The notes: generated by a model from the sequence alone, not told the origin. Shown: positions 53,110 to 61,849, numbered from the stretch's first letter. The stretch: DNA of 64,000 nt from Chryseobacterium sp. 52 (GCF_002754245.1 NZ_PEEX01000001.1:2212001-2276000); one strand, 5' to 3'. Translations and numbers: made by a program.

Positions 53110-53988
53110 ATGAAAAAAATAATCCTTGCAGCTTCCATTTTGATGGCAGTATATTCATGCAAAAAAGAAGAAGGTGCTAAAAAAGAAAATACAACAGAAA
53201 CATCTGCTGAAGCCCCTAAAACAAATAATAAAATCGTTACGCTTAATGGCGGAATTACAGAAATTGTAACTGCTCTTGGCCACGAAAAAGAAATCGTAGG
53301 GACTGACGTTACAAGTACATATCCTGAATCATTGAAAGCTACAGCTAAAGATCTTGGGCACGTAAGATCAATGACTATTGAGCCTATTATGGCTGTAAGC
53401 CCTACTTTAATTTTAGCTTCAGAAAAAGATATCAATCCTGACCTGATGGCTAAGATCAAGACTTCAGGAATCCAGACAGAGGTTTTCAAACAGGAATTTA
53501 CTGTTGATGGAACCAAAAAACTGATTGCTGACGTCGCTAAAGCGGTCGGAAATACAGATTACCAGAAATTAAACGATAAAATTGATGCTGATCTGAAACA
53601 AATTCAGCCCATTGCTAAAAAACCAAAAGTATTGTTCATCTACGCAAGAGGAAATATGTTGATGGTTTCAGGAACGAAAACTCCAATGGATGCATTGATT
53701 ACTCTTGCAGGCGGACAAAATGCAGTAACGGATTTTGAAGATTTTAAACCTTTAACTCCGGAAGCCGTAGTGAAAGCTAATCCTGACGTTTTATTCTTCT
53801 TTGAAACCGGACTTCAAGGTGCCGGAGGAAACGAAGGAGCTCTTAAAATGCCGGGCGTAGCACAAACCAACGCAGGTAAAAACAAAAAGATCATCGCAAT
53901 GGATGGAGGATTGGTTTCAGGTTTCGGACCTAGACTAGGAGAAGCAGCAGTAGGATTAAACAAACTTTTAATTGAGAACACAAAGTAA
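53110..53988 (+). CDS. hmuT: Haem ABC transporter substrate-binding lipoprotein
   Basis: The 292-residue lipoprotein (lipobox VYSC) has the Fe/haem-siderophore periplasmic binding fold: IVTLNGGITEIVTALGHEKEIVGTD, VRSMTIEPIMAVSPTLILAS, LITLAGGQNAVTDF and LTPEAVVKANPDVLFFFETGL. It delivers haem to HmuUV in the inner membrane. The gene follows HmuY by 22 bp and overlaps the permease gene by 17 bp, showing translational coupling. Confidence 0.92.
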   Translation: MKKIILAASILMAVYSCKKEEGAKKENTTETSAEAPKTNNKIVTLNGGITEIVTALGHEKEIVGTDVTSTYPESLKATAKDLGHVRSMTIEPIMAVSPTLILASEKDINPDLMAKIKTSGIQTEVFKQEFTVDGTKKLIADVAKAVGNTDYQKLNDKIDADLKQIQPIAKKPKVLFIYARGNMLMVSGTKTPMDALITLAGGQNAVTDFEDFKPLTPEAVVKANPDVLFFFETGLQGAGGNEGALKMPGVAQTNAGKNKKIIAMDGGLVSGFGPRLGEAAVGLNKLLIENTK

Positions 53989-55012
53989 ACTATACTTTTA
54001 TCTAACTATAGGTGCCGTACTGCTTGCTATTATAGCAGTACTGGCGCTTAATACAGGAGTCTACGACTTTGGAGGAACATCACCCTTCAAAGTTTTGTGG
54101 CAATATATAAAAGGAGATCCGGGCTTATCGTTAAGCGATAAATATGTGATCTGGGATGTGCGTGCAGCAAGGATCATTATGGCCATTTTAATAGGAAGTA
54201 TGCTCGCTGTTTCGGGAACAACTTTGCAGGGATTATTTAAAAATCCTTTGGCAACAGGAGAGGCTATAGGCTTAACTTCAGGGGCGACACTACTTGCAGC
54301 AATTGCCATTGTTTTAGGAGGACATTTCAAACAATATCTTCCTGAGATGGTACAATATTCATTAGTGGGTATTTCCGCCTTTTTAGGAGCTTTATTAGCA
54401 ATGATGTTAGTGTACAGAATTTCTACAAGCGCAGGAAAAACAAATGTTGTCATGATGCTGTTAAGCGGTGTGGCAATCACCTCCATCGGTTTTTCAATTA
54501 CAGGATTTCTTATTTATATTTCAAAAGATGAACAATTAAGAGACCTTACGTTCTGGAATATGGGAAGTCTTGCTGCAGCAACATGGACGAAAAATGTCGT
54601 TTTAACAGTTGTTTTAATGATTTCCTACATTGTTTTGCTTCCCAAAGGAAAAGCACTGAATGCTATGATGTTGGGTGAAAAAGATGCCCAGCATTTAGGG
54701 GTAAATGTGGAGAGACTGAAAAAACAGATTGTAATTATCACTTCTTTAATGATAGGAACGTGTGTTGCGTTTTCAGGAACCATTGGTTTTGTAGGTCTTA
54801 TTGTCCCTTATATTTTAAGACTTTTATTTAAATCAAATTATGTTTTCATTTTACCGCTGTCAACGATTCTGGGAAGTATTTTACTTTTGATTGCCGATAC
54901 ATTCAGCAGAAGTATTGTAGCACCATCAGAATTGCCGATTGGTATTTTGACCTCATTGATCGGCGGACCTATTTTTATTGCTATTTTAATTAAATTTAAA
55001 AAATCACTCTAA
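53972..55012 (+). CDS. hmuU: Haem ABC transporter permease (FecCD family)
   Basis: The 346-residue permease is read from TTG at 53972 because no ATG precedes the first helix (about 9-27) and the next Met is deep within the protein. It has about ten membrane helices. Typical FecCD parts are VIWDVRAARIIMAILIGSMLAVSGTTLQGLFKNPLATGEAIGLTSGA, IGFVGLIVPYILRLL and ADTFSRSIVAPSELPIGILTSLIGGPIFI. The start overlaps hmuT, and the stop overlaps the first base of the hmuV ATG. Confidence 0.93.
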   Translation: MRTQSKLYFYLTIGAVLLAIIAVLALNTGVYDFGGTSPFKVLWQYIKGDPGLSLSDKYVIWDVRAARIIMAILIGSMLAVSGTTLQGLFKNPLATGEAIGLTSGATLLAAIAIVLGGHFKQYLPEMVQYSLVGISAFLGALLAMMLVYRISTSAGKTNVVMMLLSGVAITSIGFSITGFLIYISKDEQLRDLTFWNMGSLAAATWTKNVVLTVVLMISYIVLLPKGKALNAMMLGEKDAQHLGVNVERLKKQIVIITSLMIGTCVAFSGTIGFVGLIVPYILRLLFKSNYVFILPLSTILGSILLLIADTFSRSIVAPSELPIGILTSLIGGPIFIAILIKFKKSL

Positions 55013-55785
55013 TGATAAAAGCGCATCAGATCAATTATCGCCACAAGAATTTCCATATTCTTGATAGCGTTGATGTCTCTTTGGATTATGGAGAGTTTTT
55101 AGCGATTGTAGGACCAAACGGAGCTGGAAAATCAAGCCTTCTCAGTGTTTTGGCCAATGAAATGAAGCAGGTAAAGCAGGAGGTTTTGTTTAAAGACAAA
55201 CCTATTGCAGATTGGGATGTGAAAGAATTATCTCAGCATAAATCTAAGTTTTCTCAGCACAATTCTAATGAAATTCCTTTGGATGTAAAAGACGTTGTCA
55301 TGATGGGACGTTATCCGTATTTCGATTCCCAGCCACGAAAAGAAGACTTTGAAGCGATGAATAAACTGATGTATGAAACAGATGTTTATCATTTAAAAGA
55401 CCGGGAATACAACACACTTTCAGGAGGCGAAAAACAACGCGTTCATCTTTCCAGGGTGATGGCGCAGCTCGAAAATGAGATTGCCCATAAACTGGTTTTT
55501 CTGGACGAACCCCTGAATAACTTAGATATAAAACATCAGTATAAGGCATTGGAAATTATTAAAAATTTCACCAAAAAAGCCAACAGTGCTATTGTTGTTT
55601 TACACGACCTAAATCTTGCAGCTCAATTTGCAGACAAAATTTTATTGATGAAATCAGGAAAGGTTTCCGCATATGGAACACCGGAAGAAGTATTCACCGC
55701 TGAAAATATCAGCCAGGCGTATAATTTTCCCTGCACCATTTGCGAACACCCTATTACCAATAACCCAATGATCATTTTTGGATAA
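55012..55785 (+). CDS. hmuV: Haem ABC transporter ATP-binding protein
   Basis: The 257-residue ATPase carries Walker A GPNGAGKSS (about 33-41), signature LSGGEKQR, Walker B KLVFLDEPLNNLD and the switch His in VVLHDLNLAAQF. It powers HmuU. The ATG shares its first base with the hmuU stop codon. The methyltransferase gene begins 2 bp after its stop. Confidence 0.94.
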   Translation: MIKAHQINYRHKNFHILDSVDVSLDYGEFLAIVGPNGAGKSSLLSVLANEMKQVKQEVLFKDKPIADWDVKELSQHKSKFSQHNSNEIPLDVKDVVMMGRYPYFDSQPRKEDFEAMNKLMYETDVYHLKDREYNTLSGGEKQRVHLSRVMAQLENEIAHKLVFLDEPLNNLDIKHQYKALEIIKNFTKKANSAIVVLHDLNLAAQFADKILLMKSGKVSAYGTPEEVFTAENISQAYNFPCTICEHPITNNPMIIFG

Positions 55786-55787
55786 CC

Positions 55788-56438
55788 ATGGAAAAAGATG
55801 AATTAAAAATCCTCGCTCAAAACCTCGCCAATCCACAGGGCGAAAAGGGTATTGAGATCGGTGAGATGATGAACGCCACGAACATCAGCATGACAGTAGA
55901 AAGTATTAAAACACTTTTAATAGAAGATGATGAGCATATCCTTGAAATAGGACATGGAAACGCCGGACACCTTAAAAATATTTTAACCAGAGCCCAAAAC
56001 CTTAAATATACAGGAGTAGATATTTCTGAAACCATGTATAACGAAGCCAGAAAGCTGAATAAAGACTTTGAAAGCCAGGCTGATTTTGTACTGTATGAAG
56101 GAAAAAACCTTCCCTTTGAAGATAAAACTTTTGATAAAATATTTACAGTTAATACTGTGTATTTCTGGGAAAATCCAGTTGAGTTTCTCAATGAAATCTA
56201 TAGAGTTCTGAAAAAAGAAGGAACCTTCGTTCTTACTTTTGGACAAAGGAAATTCATGGAAACACTTCCGTTTACAGAGTATGACTTTACCATGTACAGC
56301 AACAGCGAAATGGAAGAGCTGGTTTCCAAAAGTCACTTCAAAAGAATGAAAATTTCTGAAAAAGAAGAAGATATACAAAGCAAATCAGGAAACGAAACAA
56401 TCCATAGAATTTATACCGTTTTAACCATAAAAAAATAA
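55788..56438 (+). CDS. Class I SAM-dependent methyltransferase within the haem operon
   Basis: The 216-residue enzyme has the SAM motif I ILEIGHGNAGHLKNIL (about 46-61), motif II YTGVDISETMYNEARKL and motif IV FDKIFTVNTVYFWENP, typical of UbiE-like methyltransferases. It lies 2 bp after hmuV and 4 bp before hmuS, so it must be made with them. A methyltransferase is not part of the classical hmu set; a role in haem breakdown products or in modification of a small molecule is possible. Its substrate is not known. Confidence 0.88.
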   Translation: MEKDELKILAQNLANPQGEKGIEIGEMMNATNISMTVESIKTLLIEDDEHILEIGHGNAGHLKNILTRAQNLKYTGVDISETMYNEARKLNKDFESQADFVLYEGKNLPFEDKTFDKIFTVNTVYFWENPVEFLNEIYRVLKKEGTFVLTFGQRKFMETLPFTEYDFTMYSNSEMEELVSKSHFKRMKISEKEEDIQSKSGNETIHRIYTVLTIKK

Positions 56439-56442
56439 GATA

Positions 56443-57471
56443 ATGAGCACGTTAGTTAATGACTTAAAGGAAAAATGGGAAGCTCTGAAAGCAGAAAATC
56501 CACATATAAGAATAAGAAATGCGGCTGCACAGCTAGGCGTAAGCGAAGCAGAATTATTGGCAACAAGCATTGGAGAAGGAGTAACTGTACTGAACCCTGA
56601 ATTTCCGGCTATCCTTACCGAAGCAGAGAAATTAGGAAAAGTAATGGCTCTTACCCGTAACGACGAGTGTGTACACGAGAGAAAAGGAATTTACCATAAC
56701 GGAGATTTCAGCAGTCCTCACGCACAGCTTTTTGTAGGAGAAGATATTGACCTTAGAATATTCCTTAACCATTGGAAATTTGCATTTGCAGTCGTGGAGG
56801 GAGATAAAAAAAGCCTTCAGTTCTTTGGAAAAGACGGTCTTGCTCTTCATAAAATTTATTTGACAAAAAACAGTGAGGAAGCAGCTTTCGATGCTATTGC
56901 AGAAAAATTCAAAGCGGAAGATCAAAACAATACTTTAACCGTGGAAGCGGTCGCTCCAAAAGCTCCTGAAAAAGCAGACTCGGAAATCGATGCAGAAGGA
57001 TTCAGAAAAGCATGGACAGAGTTAAAAGATACCCACGATTTCTTTATGATGACAAGAAAATTCGGGGTAAGCAGAACGCAGGCACTAAGATTAGCTCCTG
57101 AAGGATTTGCTAAAAAGATCGATAATGCAAAAGTGGTGAATGTTCTGGAAGATGCTTCAGAAAAGAATATTCCGATCATGGCATTCGTTGGAAACAGAGG
57201 AATTATCCAGATCCACACCGGAAATGTGAAGAAAACACTTTGGCATCAGCAGTGGTTTAATGTAATGGATCCTGATTTTAACTTACACCTGGATGTCACA
57301 AAAATCACTGAAGCATGGATTGTGAAAAAACCTACTGAAGACGGGGAAGTAACAGCAATCGAAGTATTCAACAAAGAAGGAGATTTCATTGTTCAGTTCT
57401 TTGGAAAAAGAAAACCTGGAATTCCTGAGCTGCAGGAGTGGAAAGATCTTGTTGCAGAATTAGAGAAATAA
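56443..57471 (+). CDS. hmuS: Cytoplasmic haem-degrading/handling protein HmuS
   Basis: The 342-residue protein has the duplicated HemS/HmuS fold. First half: NDECVHERKGIYHNGDFSSPHAQLFVGEDIDLRIFLNHWKFAF; second half: GNRGIIQIHTGNVKKTLWHQQWFNVMDPDFNLHLDVTKITEAW. The His in these segments corresponds to the region of the haem-ligand His in ShuS and HmuS. It receives haem from HmuUV and releases iron or chaperones haem. It is the last gene of the operon and is followed by a terminator. Confidence 0.93.
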   Translation: MSTLVNDLKEKWEALKAENPHIRIRNAAAQLGVSEAELLATSIGEGVTVLNPEFPAILTEAEKLGKVMALTRNDECVHERKGIYHNGDFSSPHAQLFVGEDIDLRIFLNHWKFAFAVVEGDKKSLQFFGKDGLALHKIYLTKNSEEAAFDAIAEKFKAEDQNNTLTVEAVAPKAPEKADSEIDAEGFRKAWTELKDTHDFFMMTRKFGVSRTQALRLAPEGFAKKIDNAKVVNVLEDASEKNIPIMAFVGNRGIIQIHTGNVKKTLWHQQWFNVMDPDFNLHLDVTKITEAWIVKKPTEDGEVTAIEVFNKEGDFIVQFFGKRKPGIPELQEWKDLVAELEK

Positions 57472-57489
57472 TAATTAGATAATTTGAAT

Positions 57490-57527
57490 AGGCCGTTTTG
57501 TTTTTTTATTCAAAGCGGCCTTTTGTT
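57490..57527 (+). terminator. Terminator of the haem uptake operon
   Basis: AGGCCG (57490-57495) pairs with CGGCCT (57516-57521), with further TTTG/CAAA pairing inside, and is followed by TTTTG. It lies 19 bp after the hmuS stop. Confidence 0.75.
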
Positions 57528-57597
57528 TTGAAGCAATGGGGTAAATAGGTAGATTTGCCAATGAGCAAAGAAACTTTATTTGCTTAAATCACAAACG

Positions 57598-57686
57598 TCA
57601 CATAAGTTTAATCTTAAGAATATAAAAACTAAATTAAAGAACACTTAATTTGTTGGTAAATATTTGATTTTCATTTTCTTATGTGA
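57598..57686. repeat. Inverted repeat in a TTTGTG-rich intergenic stretch
   Basis: TCACATAAG (57598-57606) and CTTATGTGA (57678-57686) are perfect inverted arms 71 bp apart. The following 57725-57800 holds repeated CTTGTGAC, TTTGTGG, TTTGTGATATTTGTG and TTTGTG words, which I remember from other flavobacterial intergenic regions. No gene is seen in 57528-57815. Confidence 0.45.
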
Positions 57687-57815
57687 GCTTTTAAGCAGTC
57701 ATTTATTAAACTTAAACAAAAAGTCTCTTGTGACTTTTGTGGTTTAAAATTAAAGATGAAAATTTGTGATATTTGTGCAAAAACATTTGTATAATTTGTG
57801 TTTAAATTAAATAAA

Positions 57816-58688
57816 ATGAAAAATATTTTCATAGCCATATTATTGATAAGTTTCGGTTTTGCAAACGCGCAGGACTTGAAAGCTTACCAGTTTTATAATC
57901 AAAAAAGAAAAGAAATCAATACAGATAAACTGATCAAAGAACTGGCCGAATATGATGTTGTTTTCTTTGGTGAAAACCATAACAGTTCTATCAATCACTG
58001 GCTTCAGCTGAAAGTAACTGAAGGTTTGTTTGAAAAGAAAAACGGTCAGCTTATTCTGGGGGCAGAAATGTTTGAAAGAGATAATCAGGCTCAGCTGAAT
58101 CAATATTTAGAAGGAAAATTTGATGCTAAAACATTGAAAGATTCAGCCCGTTTGTGGAACAATTACGCGACGGATTACAAACCGTTGGTTGATTTTGCTA
58201 AAACTAAAAAACTGAACTTCATTGCGACCAATATTCCGAGAAAATATGCATCCCAGACCTCAAAAGAAGGACTGGAATCTCTGAATAAATTAAGCGATAA
58301 AGAGAAAACTTATATTGCTCAGCTTCCTATTAAAGTAACATTGGATACACCGGGTTACCAGGAAATGAAAGCCATGATGGGAGATCATGCAGAAGGTACA
58401 AAAGTGATGAATTTTATTTCCGCTCAGGCTACAAAAGACGCTACCATGGCTGAATCTATCCTGAAAAGTATGCAGTCCGGAAAAACGTTTATCCATTACA
58501 ACGGAAATTATCACAGTAAAGAATTTGGGGGAATTTATTGGTACATCAAACAGAAAAATCCAAACCTTAAAATGGCGGTAATCTCTGTTTTTGAATCTGA
58601 AGAACCCGAACTGAAAGTTCCTGCAAAAGACTATATTCCAACCAATTTCAACCTGATTATTCCTGCAGACATGACGAAAACTTTTTAA
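57816..58688 (+). CDS. Exported ChaN-family (haem-binding, Tiki-like) protein
   Basis: The ATG at 57816 gives a signal peptide (MKNIFIAILLISFGFANAQ); a GTG at 57798 is unlikely. The 290-residue protein shows the ChaN/Tiki core: YDVVFFGENHNSSINHWLQLKV (Glu-Asn-His), LILGAEMFERDNQAQLNQYL, and a later His in FIHYNGNYHSKEFGGIYWYI. ChaN proteins bind haem as dimers and are often iron-regulated; related Tiki proteins are proteases. Its place after the hmu operon fits a haem link, although it has its own upstream region without the 23-bp operator. Confidence 0.87.
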   Translation: MKNIFIAILLISFGFANAQDLKAYQFYNQKRKEINTDKLIKELAEYDVVFFGENHNSSINHWLQLKVTEGLFEKKNGQLILGAEMFERDNQAQLNQYLEGKFDAKTLKDSARLWNNYATDYKPLVDFAKTKKLNFIATNIPRKYASQTSKEGLESLNKLSDKEKTYIAQLPIKVTLDTPGYQEMKAMMGDHAEGTKVMNFISAQATKDATMAESILKSMQSGKTFIHYNGNYHSKEFGGIYWYIKQKNPNLKMAVISVFESEEPELKVPAKDYIPTNFNLIIPADMTKTF

Positions 58689-58697
58689 AATTAATAG

Positions 58698-58750
58698 AAA
58701 CGGGCTTTAGCCCGTTTTTTTATACAAGTATTCAAATGGGCTTTAGCCCA
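58698..58750. repeat. GGGCTTTAGCCC dispersed hairpin repeat, copy 2 (and terminator)
   Basis: AAACGGGCT-TT-AGCCCGTTT (58698-58717), followed by a T-run, lies 10 bp after the ChaN-like stop and can terminate it. A second stem, TGGGC-TTTA-GCCCA (58737-58750), follows. The same two-hairpin arrangement is at 15844-15895. Confidence 0.8.
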
Positions 58751-58774
58751 ATTACCTATTTGAAATACAATATC

Positions 58775-58782
58775 TATCTTTG
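58775..58782 (+). promoter_or_regulatory. TAnnTTTG promoter box before the deformylase-like gene
   Basis: TATCTTTG matches the -7 consensus exactly and lies 18 bp before the ATG. A TTG at 58760-58762 is closer than the usual -33 distance. Confidence 0.5.
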
Positions 58783-58799
58783 TATCACATCTATTGAAA

Positions 58800-59429
58800 A
58801 TGAAAAAAATATCTTTTCTGCTTATCCTTTTCATCGGTTTCGTTAATGCTCAAAAACTCACAACCAATGAGATTTCCCTTATCAATCAAGGGGATACCAA
58901 TACAGCACTTCCTATTTATCAGACTACTGATACGGATCAGCATACCACTTTACTGAACCTTTCCTCAGAAATTAATCCAACGGATGCTCATACGGCTGTT
59001 CTGGTAAAAAGGATGAAAGAATCTCTGCTTTCCACAGATGGTGGAGTAGGCATTGCAGCGCCACAGGTTGGCATCAACAGAAAAGTGATCTGGGTACAGC
59101 GTTTTGATAAAAAAGATGAACCTTTAGAATATTTTATCAATCCTGTGATTGTCTGGAAATCAGAGCTACAGAATCTGGGTCCGGAAGGAGATTTGTCTAT
59201 TCCCGAATTCAGAGACCAGTTTTACCGGAGCAAAGTAATTCAGTTAGAATATGTTGACTTGAAAGGACAGAAATATTCAGAAATTGTAGAAGGTTTTACC
59301 GCTGTTATTTTTCAGCATGAAATAGACCATCTTTTCGGAATCCTGATTTCAGATAAAAAAGAAAAAGAGAAAAACGATTCCTATAAACAGGTAGATGCTT
59401 TTAAGAAGAGTGATTCAACAACGAGATAA
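58800..59429 (+). CDS. Exported peptide-deformylase-like protein with altered active site
   Basis: The start at 58800 gives 209 aa with a signal peptide (MKKISFLLILFIGFVNAQ), unlike normal cytoplasmic deformylases. Motif 1 is intact (GVGIAAPQVG, about residue 80-89), as is motif 3 (FQHEIDHLFG, about 170). Motif 2, normally EGCLS with the metal-binding Cys, reads EGDLSIPE. Asp could still bind metal but the chemistry may change. A formyl-Met substrate is not expected in the periplasm. Role unknown; similar lipoprotein or exported homologues occur in Bacteroidota. The C-terminal tail is rich in Lys and Glu. Confidence 0.85.
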   Translation: MKKISFLLILFIGFVNAQKLTTNEISLINQGDTNTALPIYQTTDTDQHTTLLNLSSEINPTDAHTAVLVKRMKESLLSTDGGVGIAAPQVGINRKVIWVQRFDKKDEPLEYFINPVIVWKSELQNLGPEGDLSIPEFRDQFYRSKVIQLEYVDLKGQKYSEIVEGFTAVIFQHEIDHLFGILISDKKEKEKNDSYKQVDAFKKSDSTTR

Positions 59430-59496
59430 TTGTTTTGTTTCTAAATATAAATTCAATCTTTCTTTGTGTTTTCACCATACTGTTTTAATAGAATTG

Positions 59497-60225
59497 TTAG
59501 TTTTTATTTCTTGTATATGTACATCTGGGAAAATTATGACAGCCAAAAAAAATTCCATATTTACCATTTCTCTCCATAAGATTTCCTCCACAGTTTGGGC
59601 ATGAAAGATTTTTATTCATGTTAGAATTAACCCGTAGTGTTTTATCTTTATTTCGATTGTTTGTTTTTGCAGTTAGAATTATTGCGACAATCTCGTTCTT
59701 AGTTTGTTCATTAATGTGATAGGAATCATATTGCTTAATTGTTTTGACTAATTTATTGATATAGACAACGTCAGTATATGTTTTAGTTTTAAGTGTTGCT
59801 CTTTTTGTAAACGTAATTATTGAATAATATCTCACATATTTATAATTTTTCAATAGGTGTTTTAAAGCATAAATATGACCTTGGTTTTGTAAGATAGGGT
59901 TATAAAACTTACGCCTGTATTTATAAATAGCCTGAACCCAGGATTTATCTTTTTCATAGCCTAAAATCCAACCTTTGTAATTCTTAGTTTCGATAACAAA
60001 TATTCCATAATTTGAAACAATAATATGATCTATCTGTGAAGAGGAGCCTTTAGTACTTAATTCAATATTATTCAGAACCGTGTATTTTTCACTATTGAGT
60101 CTTTTTAGAGCTTTTGAAGCTTTATTCTCACCAATATATCCTTTTATTTTTGGAGTATAGTATTTAATTAATAGGAAGAAGGCAGCCAGAGATAATAGAG
60201 AAATAATTAAAAAACTATGATCCAT
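59497..60225 (-). CDS. NERD-domain membrane protein with C4 zinc finger
   Basis: The 242-residue protein has one N-terminal membrane segment (about 5-24), a NERD domain (about 28-150) and a C-terminal topoisomerase-type zinc finger ([21 protein letters not shown] then RC). NERD landmarks are [35 protein letters not shown] with the nuclease-type D-x-E-x-K pattern. NERD proteins are thought to be nucleases. The zinc finger supports contact with DNA. It stands alone, convergent with the deformylase-like gene. Confidence 0.88.
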   Translation of the reverse strand: MDHSFLIISLLSLAAFFLLIKYYTPKIKGYIGENKASKALKRLNSEKYTVLNNIELSTKGSSSQIDHIIVSNYGIFVIETKNYKGWILGYEKDKSWVQAIYKYRRKFYNPILQNQGHIYALKHLLKNYKYVRYYSIITFTKRATLKTKTYTDVVYINKLVKTIKQYDSYHINEQTKNEIVAIILTAKTNNRNKDKTLRVNSNMNKNLSCPNCGGNLMERNGKYGIFFGCHNFPRCTYTRNKN

Positions 60226-60274
60226 GATGTCTGTATACTGTTTCTGTTAGTATTTTTTTGTTTTCCATTGGTAA

Positions 60275-60310
60275 ATAAAAAATCTGTCTCCAAAGAAACA
60301 GATTTTTTAT
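60275..60310. terminator. Terminator of the nitroreductase-ohrR-ohr operon
   Basis: ATAAAAAATCTGT (60275-60287) pairs perfectly with ACAGATTTTTTAT (60298-60310). It lies 17 bp after the ohr stop on the minus strand. Confidence 0.8.
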
Positions 60311-60326
60311 TAAAAAGGAATTAAAC

Positions 60327-60749
60327 TTAGTTATTCGTAACCGAAAGTTTAACCTCCATATTATTTCTTGTCGCATTAGAATACGGACAGATTTGATGTG
60401 CTTTTTCAGTCAATTCCTGCGCTTCTTCAAGAGAAACTCCGGGAATATTGACATCCAGTTCTGCTGCCAGACCAAATCCTCCGTTTTCAATCTGTCCTAT
60501 GCTTACTTTAGCAGTCACCGTAGTTTCACCGGTTTTTACTTTGGAAAGACTGATCACTCTGTTCAGAGCACTGTCAAAACAGGCAGAATATCCGGCTGCA
60601 AAAAGCATTTCAGGATTGGCAAAGTCATCATTGGCTCCGCCCAGTGCTTTGGGCATTCTTACGTCAAGTTCTAGAACTCCGTTCTCACTTTTTACGTGGC
60701 CATTTCTTCCTCCCTGTGCAGTTACCTGCGTTGTATATAATGTTTTCAT
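60327..60749 (-). CDS. ohr: Organic hydroperoxide resistance protein Ohr (OsmC family)
   Basis: The 140-residue protein is a thiol peroxidase of the Ohr class. It reads MKTLYTTQVTAQGGRNGHVKS-type N-terminus, and both active Cys are present: AAGYSACFDSAL (about 56) and AHQICPYSNATR (about 120). It reduces organic and fatty-acid hydroperoxides using lipoyl thiols. The start codon directly follows the stop of the MarR-type gene with no gap, so it is translated from the same mRNA. Confidence 0.94.
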   Translation of the reverse strand: MKTLYTTQVTAQGGRNGHVKSENGVLELDVRMPKALGGANDDFANPEMLFAAGYSACFDSALNRVISLSKVKTGETTVTAKVSIGQIENGGFGLAAELDVNIPGVSLEEAQELTEKAHQICPYSNATRNNMEVKLSVTNN

Positions 60750-61184
60750 TTATTTTTCTATTTTGTTTAATATTTTTTGGATAGTTTCCTTGAGATGCAG
60801 CAGATCTTCCGTCTCTACACCAATTTTGTTCTGAATTTTTCCGGGAATTTCACAAGCCTTTTGCTGAAGTTGTTTTCCCGATTCAGTTAAAAATACTTCA
60901 ACCACTCTTTCATCCTCTTTTTTTCGCTTTCTGTCAATGATTCCCTTAGTCTCCAGTCTTTTTAGAAGAGGAGTTAAAGTTCCGCTGTCCAGAAACAGCT
61001 TTTCACCGATATGGCTCACTGCAAGACCGTCATTTTCCCATAATACCATCATCACGAGATATTGCGGATACGTAATATCGATCTCGTCCAGAAACGGTCG
61101 GTAAAGTCCAGTGATCTCTTTCGCAATAACATACAGCGGAAAACAGATCTGATTTTCTAATTGTAACGATTTTGAATTATCCAT
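60750..61184 (-). CDS. ohrR: OhrR-type MarR-family regulator
   Basis: The 144-residue protein has the reactive Cys of OhrR close to the N-terminus (LENQICFPLYVIAKEI, about residue 14) and the MarR winged helix (VSHIGEKLFLDSGTLTPLLKRLETKGIIDRKRKKEDERVVEVFLTE, read in parts). Peroxide oxidation of that Cys releases it from DNA. It lies directly before ohr. A perfect 11-bp dyad before the nitroreductase gene fits an OhrR-type site and covers the -33 element of the promoter that should drive all three genes. Confidence 0.93.
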   Translation of the reverse strand: MDNSKSLQLENQICFPLYVIAKEITGLYRPFLDEIDITYPQYLVMMVLWENDGLAVSHIGEKLFLDSGTLTPLLKRLETKGIIDRKRKKEDERVVEVFLTESGKQLQQKACEIPGKIQNKIGVETEDLLHLKETIQKILNKIEK

Positions 61185-61216
61185 AAAGGTGAATATGAAA
61201 GTGGGTAATGAATATA

Positions 61217-61849
61217 TTACTTTTTGATGATAAATTCCTCCATAGGAACTCTTACTTTTTTCATGGTGGAAAGCCAGTCTTTTTCTTCATCTCTGTAGCC
61301 AAGATATAAAAGGCTGACACTCTTTAATCCTAATTCTTTTAATCCAAGAATTTCATCCACAACTTCAGTACTGAAACCTTCTGCCGGAGTGCTGTCAATT
61401 TTTAATTCTGCCGCCTGTGCCAGTGCAAATCCCAAAGCAATATAAGTCTGACGGGCTGTATGGGCAAAGTGCTCCTCAGGAGTCTGTGCATTATACATTT
61501 CCTTAATTTTATCGGTATAACTACCAAAACGTCCTCTGGGAAGTTCTCTTACATCGGTGTGATGATCATATACCTGATCAATTTTTTCATTGGAATAACT
61601 GTCCCAGGCAGCAAATACCAATACATGCGAAGAATCTCTCATCACTTCAGGGTTCAATGCTCCTGCAGTCATTTTATCTTTTAATTCCTGATTTTCTACA
61701 ACAATGACACGGAAAGGCTGAAGACCGGATGAAGTGGGAGCCAGTCTTGTTGCTTCTAAAATATGGTTAAGATCTGCTTCTGATACTTTTTTTGACGGAT
61801 CATAAGCTTTTACTGCGTGTCTCCACTGTAGGTTTTCTATTAATGACAT
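61217..61849 (-). CDS. NAD(P)H-dependent nitroreductase-family oxidoreductase
   Basis: I start at 61849 (210 aa, MSLIENLQWRHAVKAYDPSKK), which aligns with nitroreductase starts; a longer frame to 61936 runs into the operator. FMN-binding segments RHAVKAYDPSKK, LAPTSSGLQPFRVIVV and the C-terminal IDSTPAEGFSTEVVDEIL and SLLYLGYRDEEKDW identify the NfsB/YodC type. It is the first gene of the ohrR-ohr operon (33 bp before ohrR), so it should be induced by organic peroxides. The physiological substrate is unknown. Confidence 0.9.
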   Translation of the reverse strand: MSLIENLQWRHAVKAYDPSKKVSEADLNHILEATRLAPTSSGLQPFRVIVVENQELKDKMTAGALNPEVMRDSSHVLVFAAWDSYSNEKIDQVYDHHTDVRELPRGRFGSYTDKIKEMYNAQTPEEHFAHTARQTYIALGFALAQAAELKIDSTPAEGFSTEVVDEILGLKELGLKSVSLLYLGYRDEEKDWLSTMKKVRVPMEEFIIKK

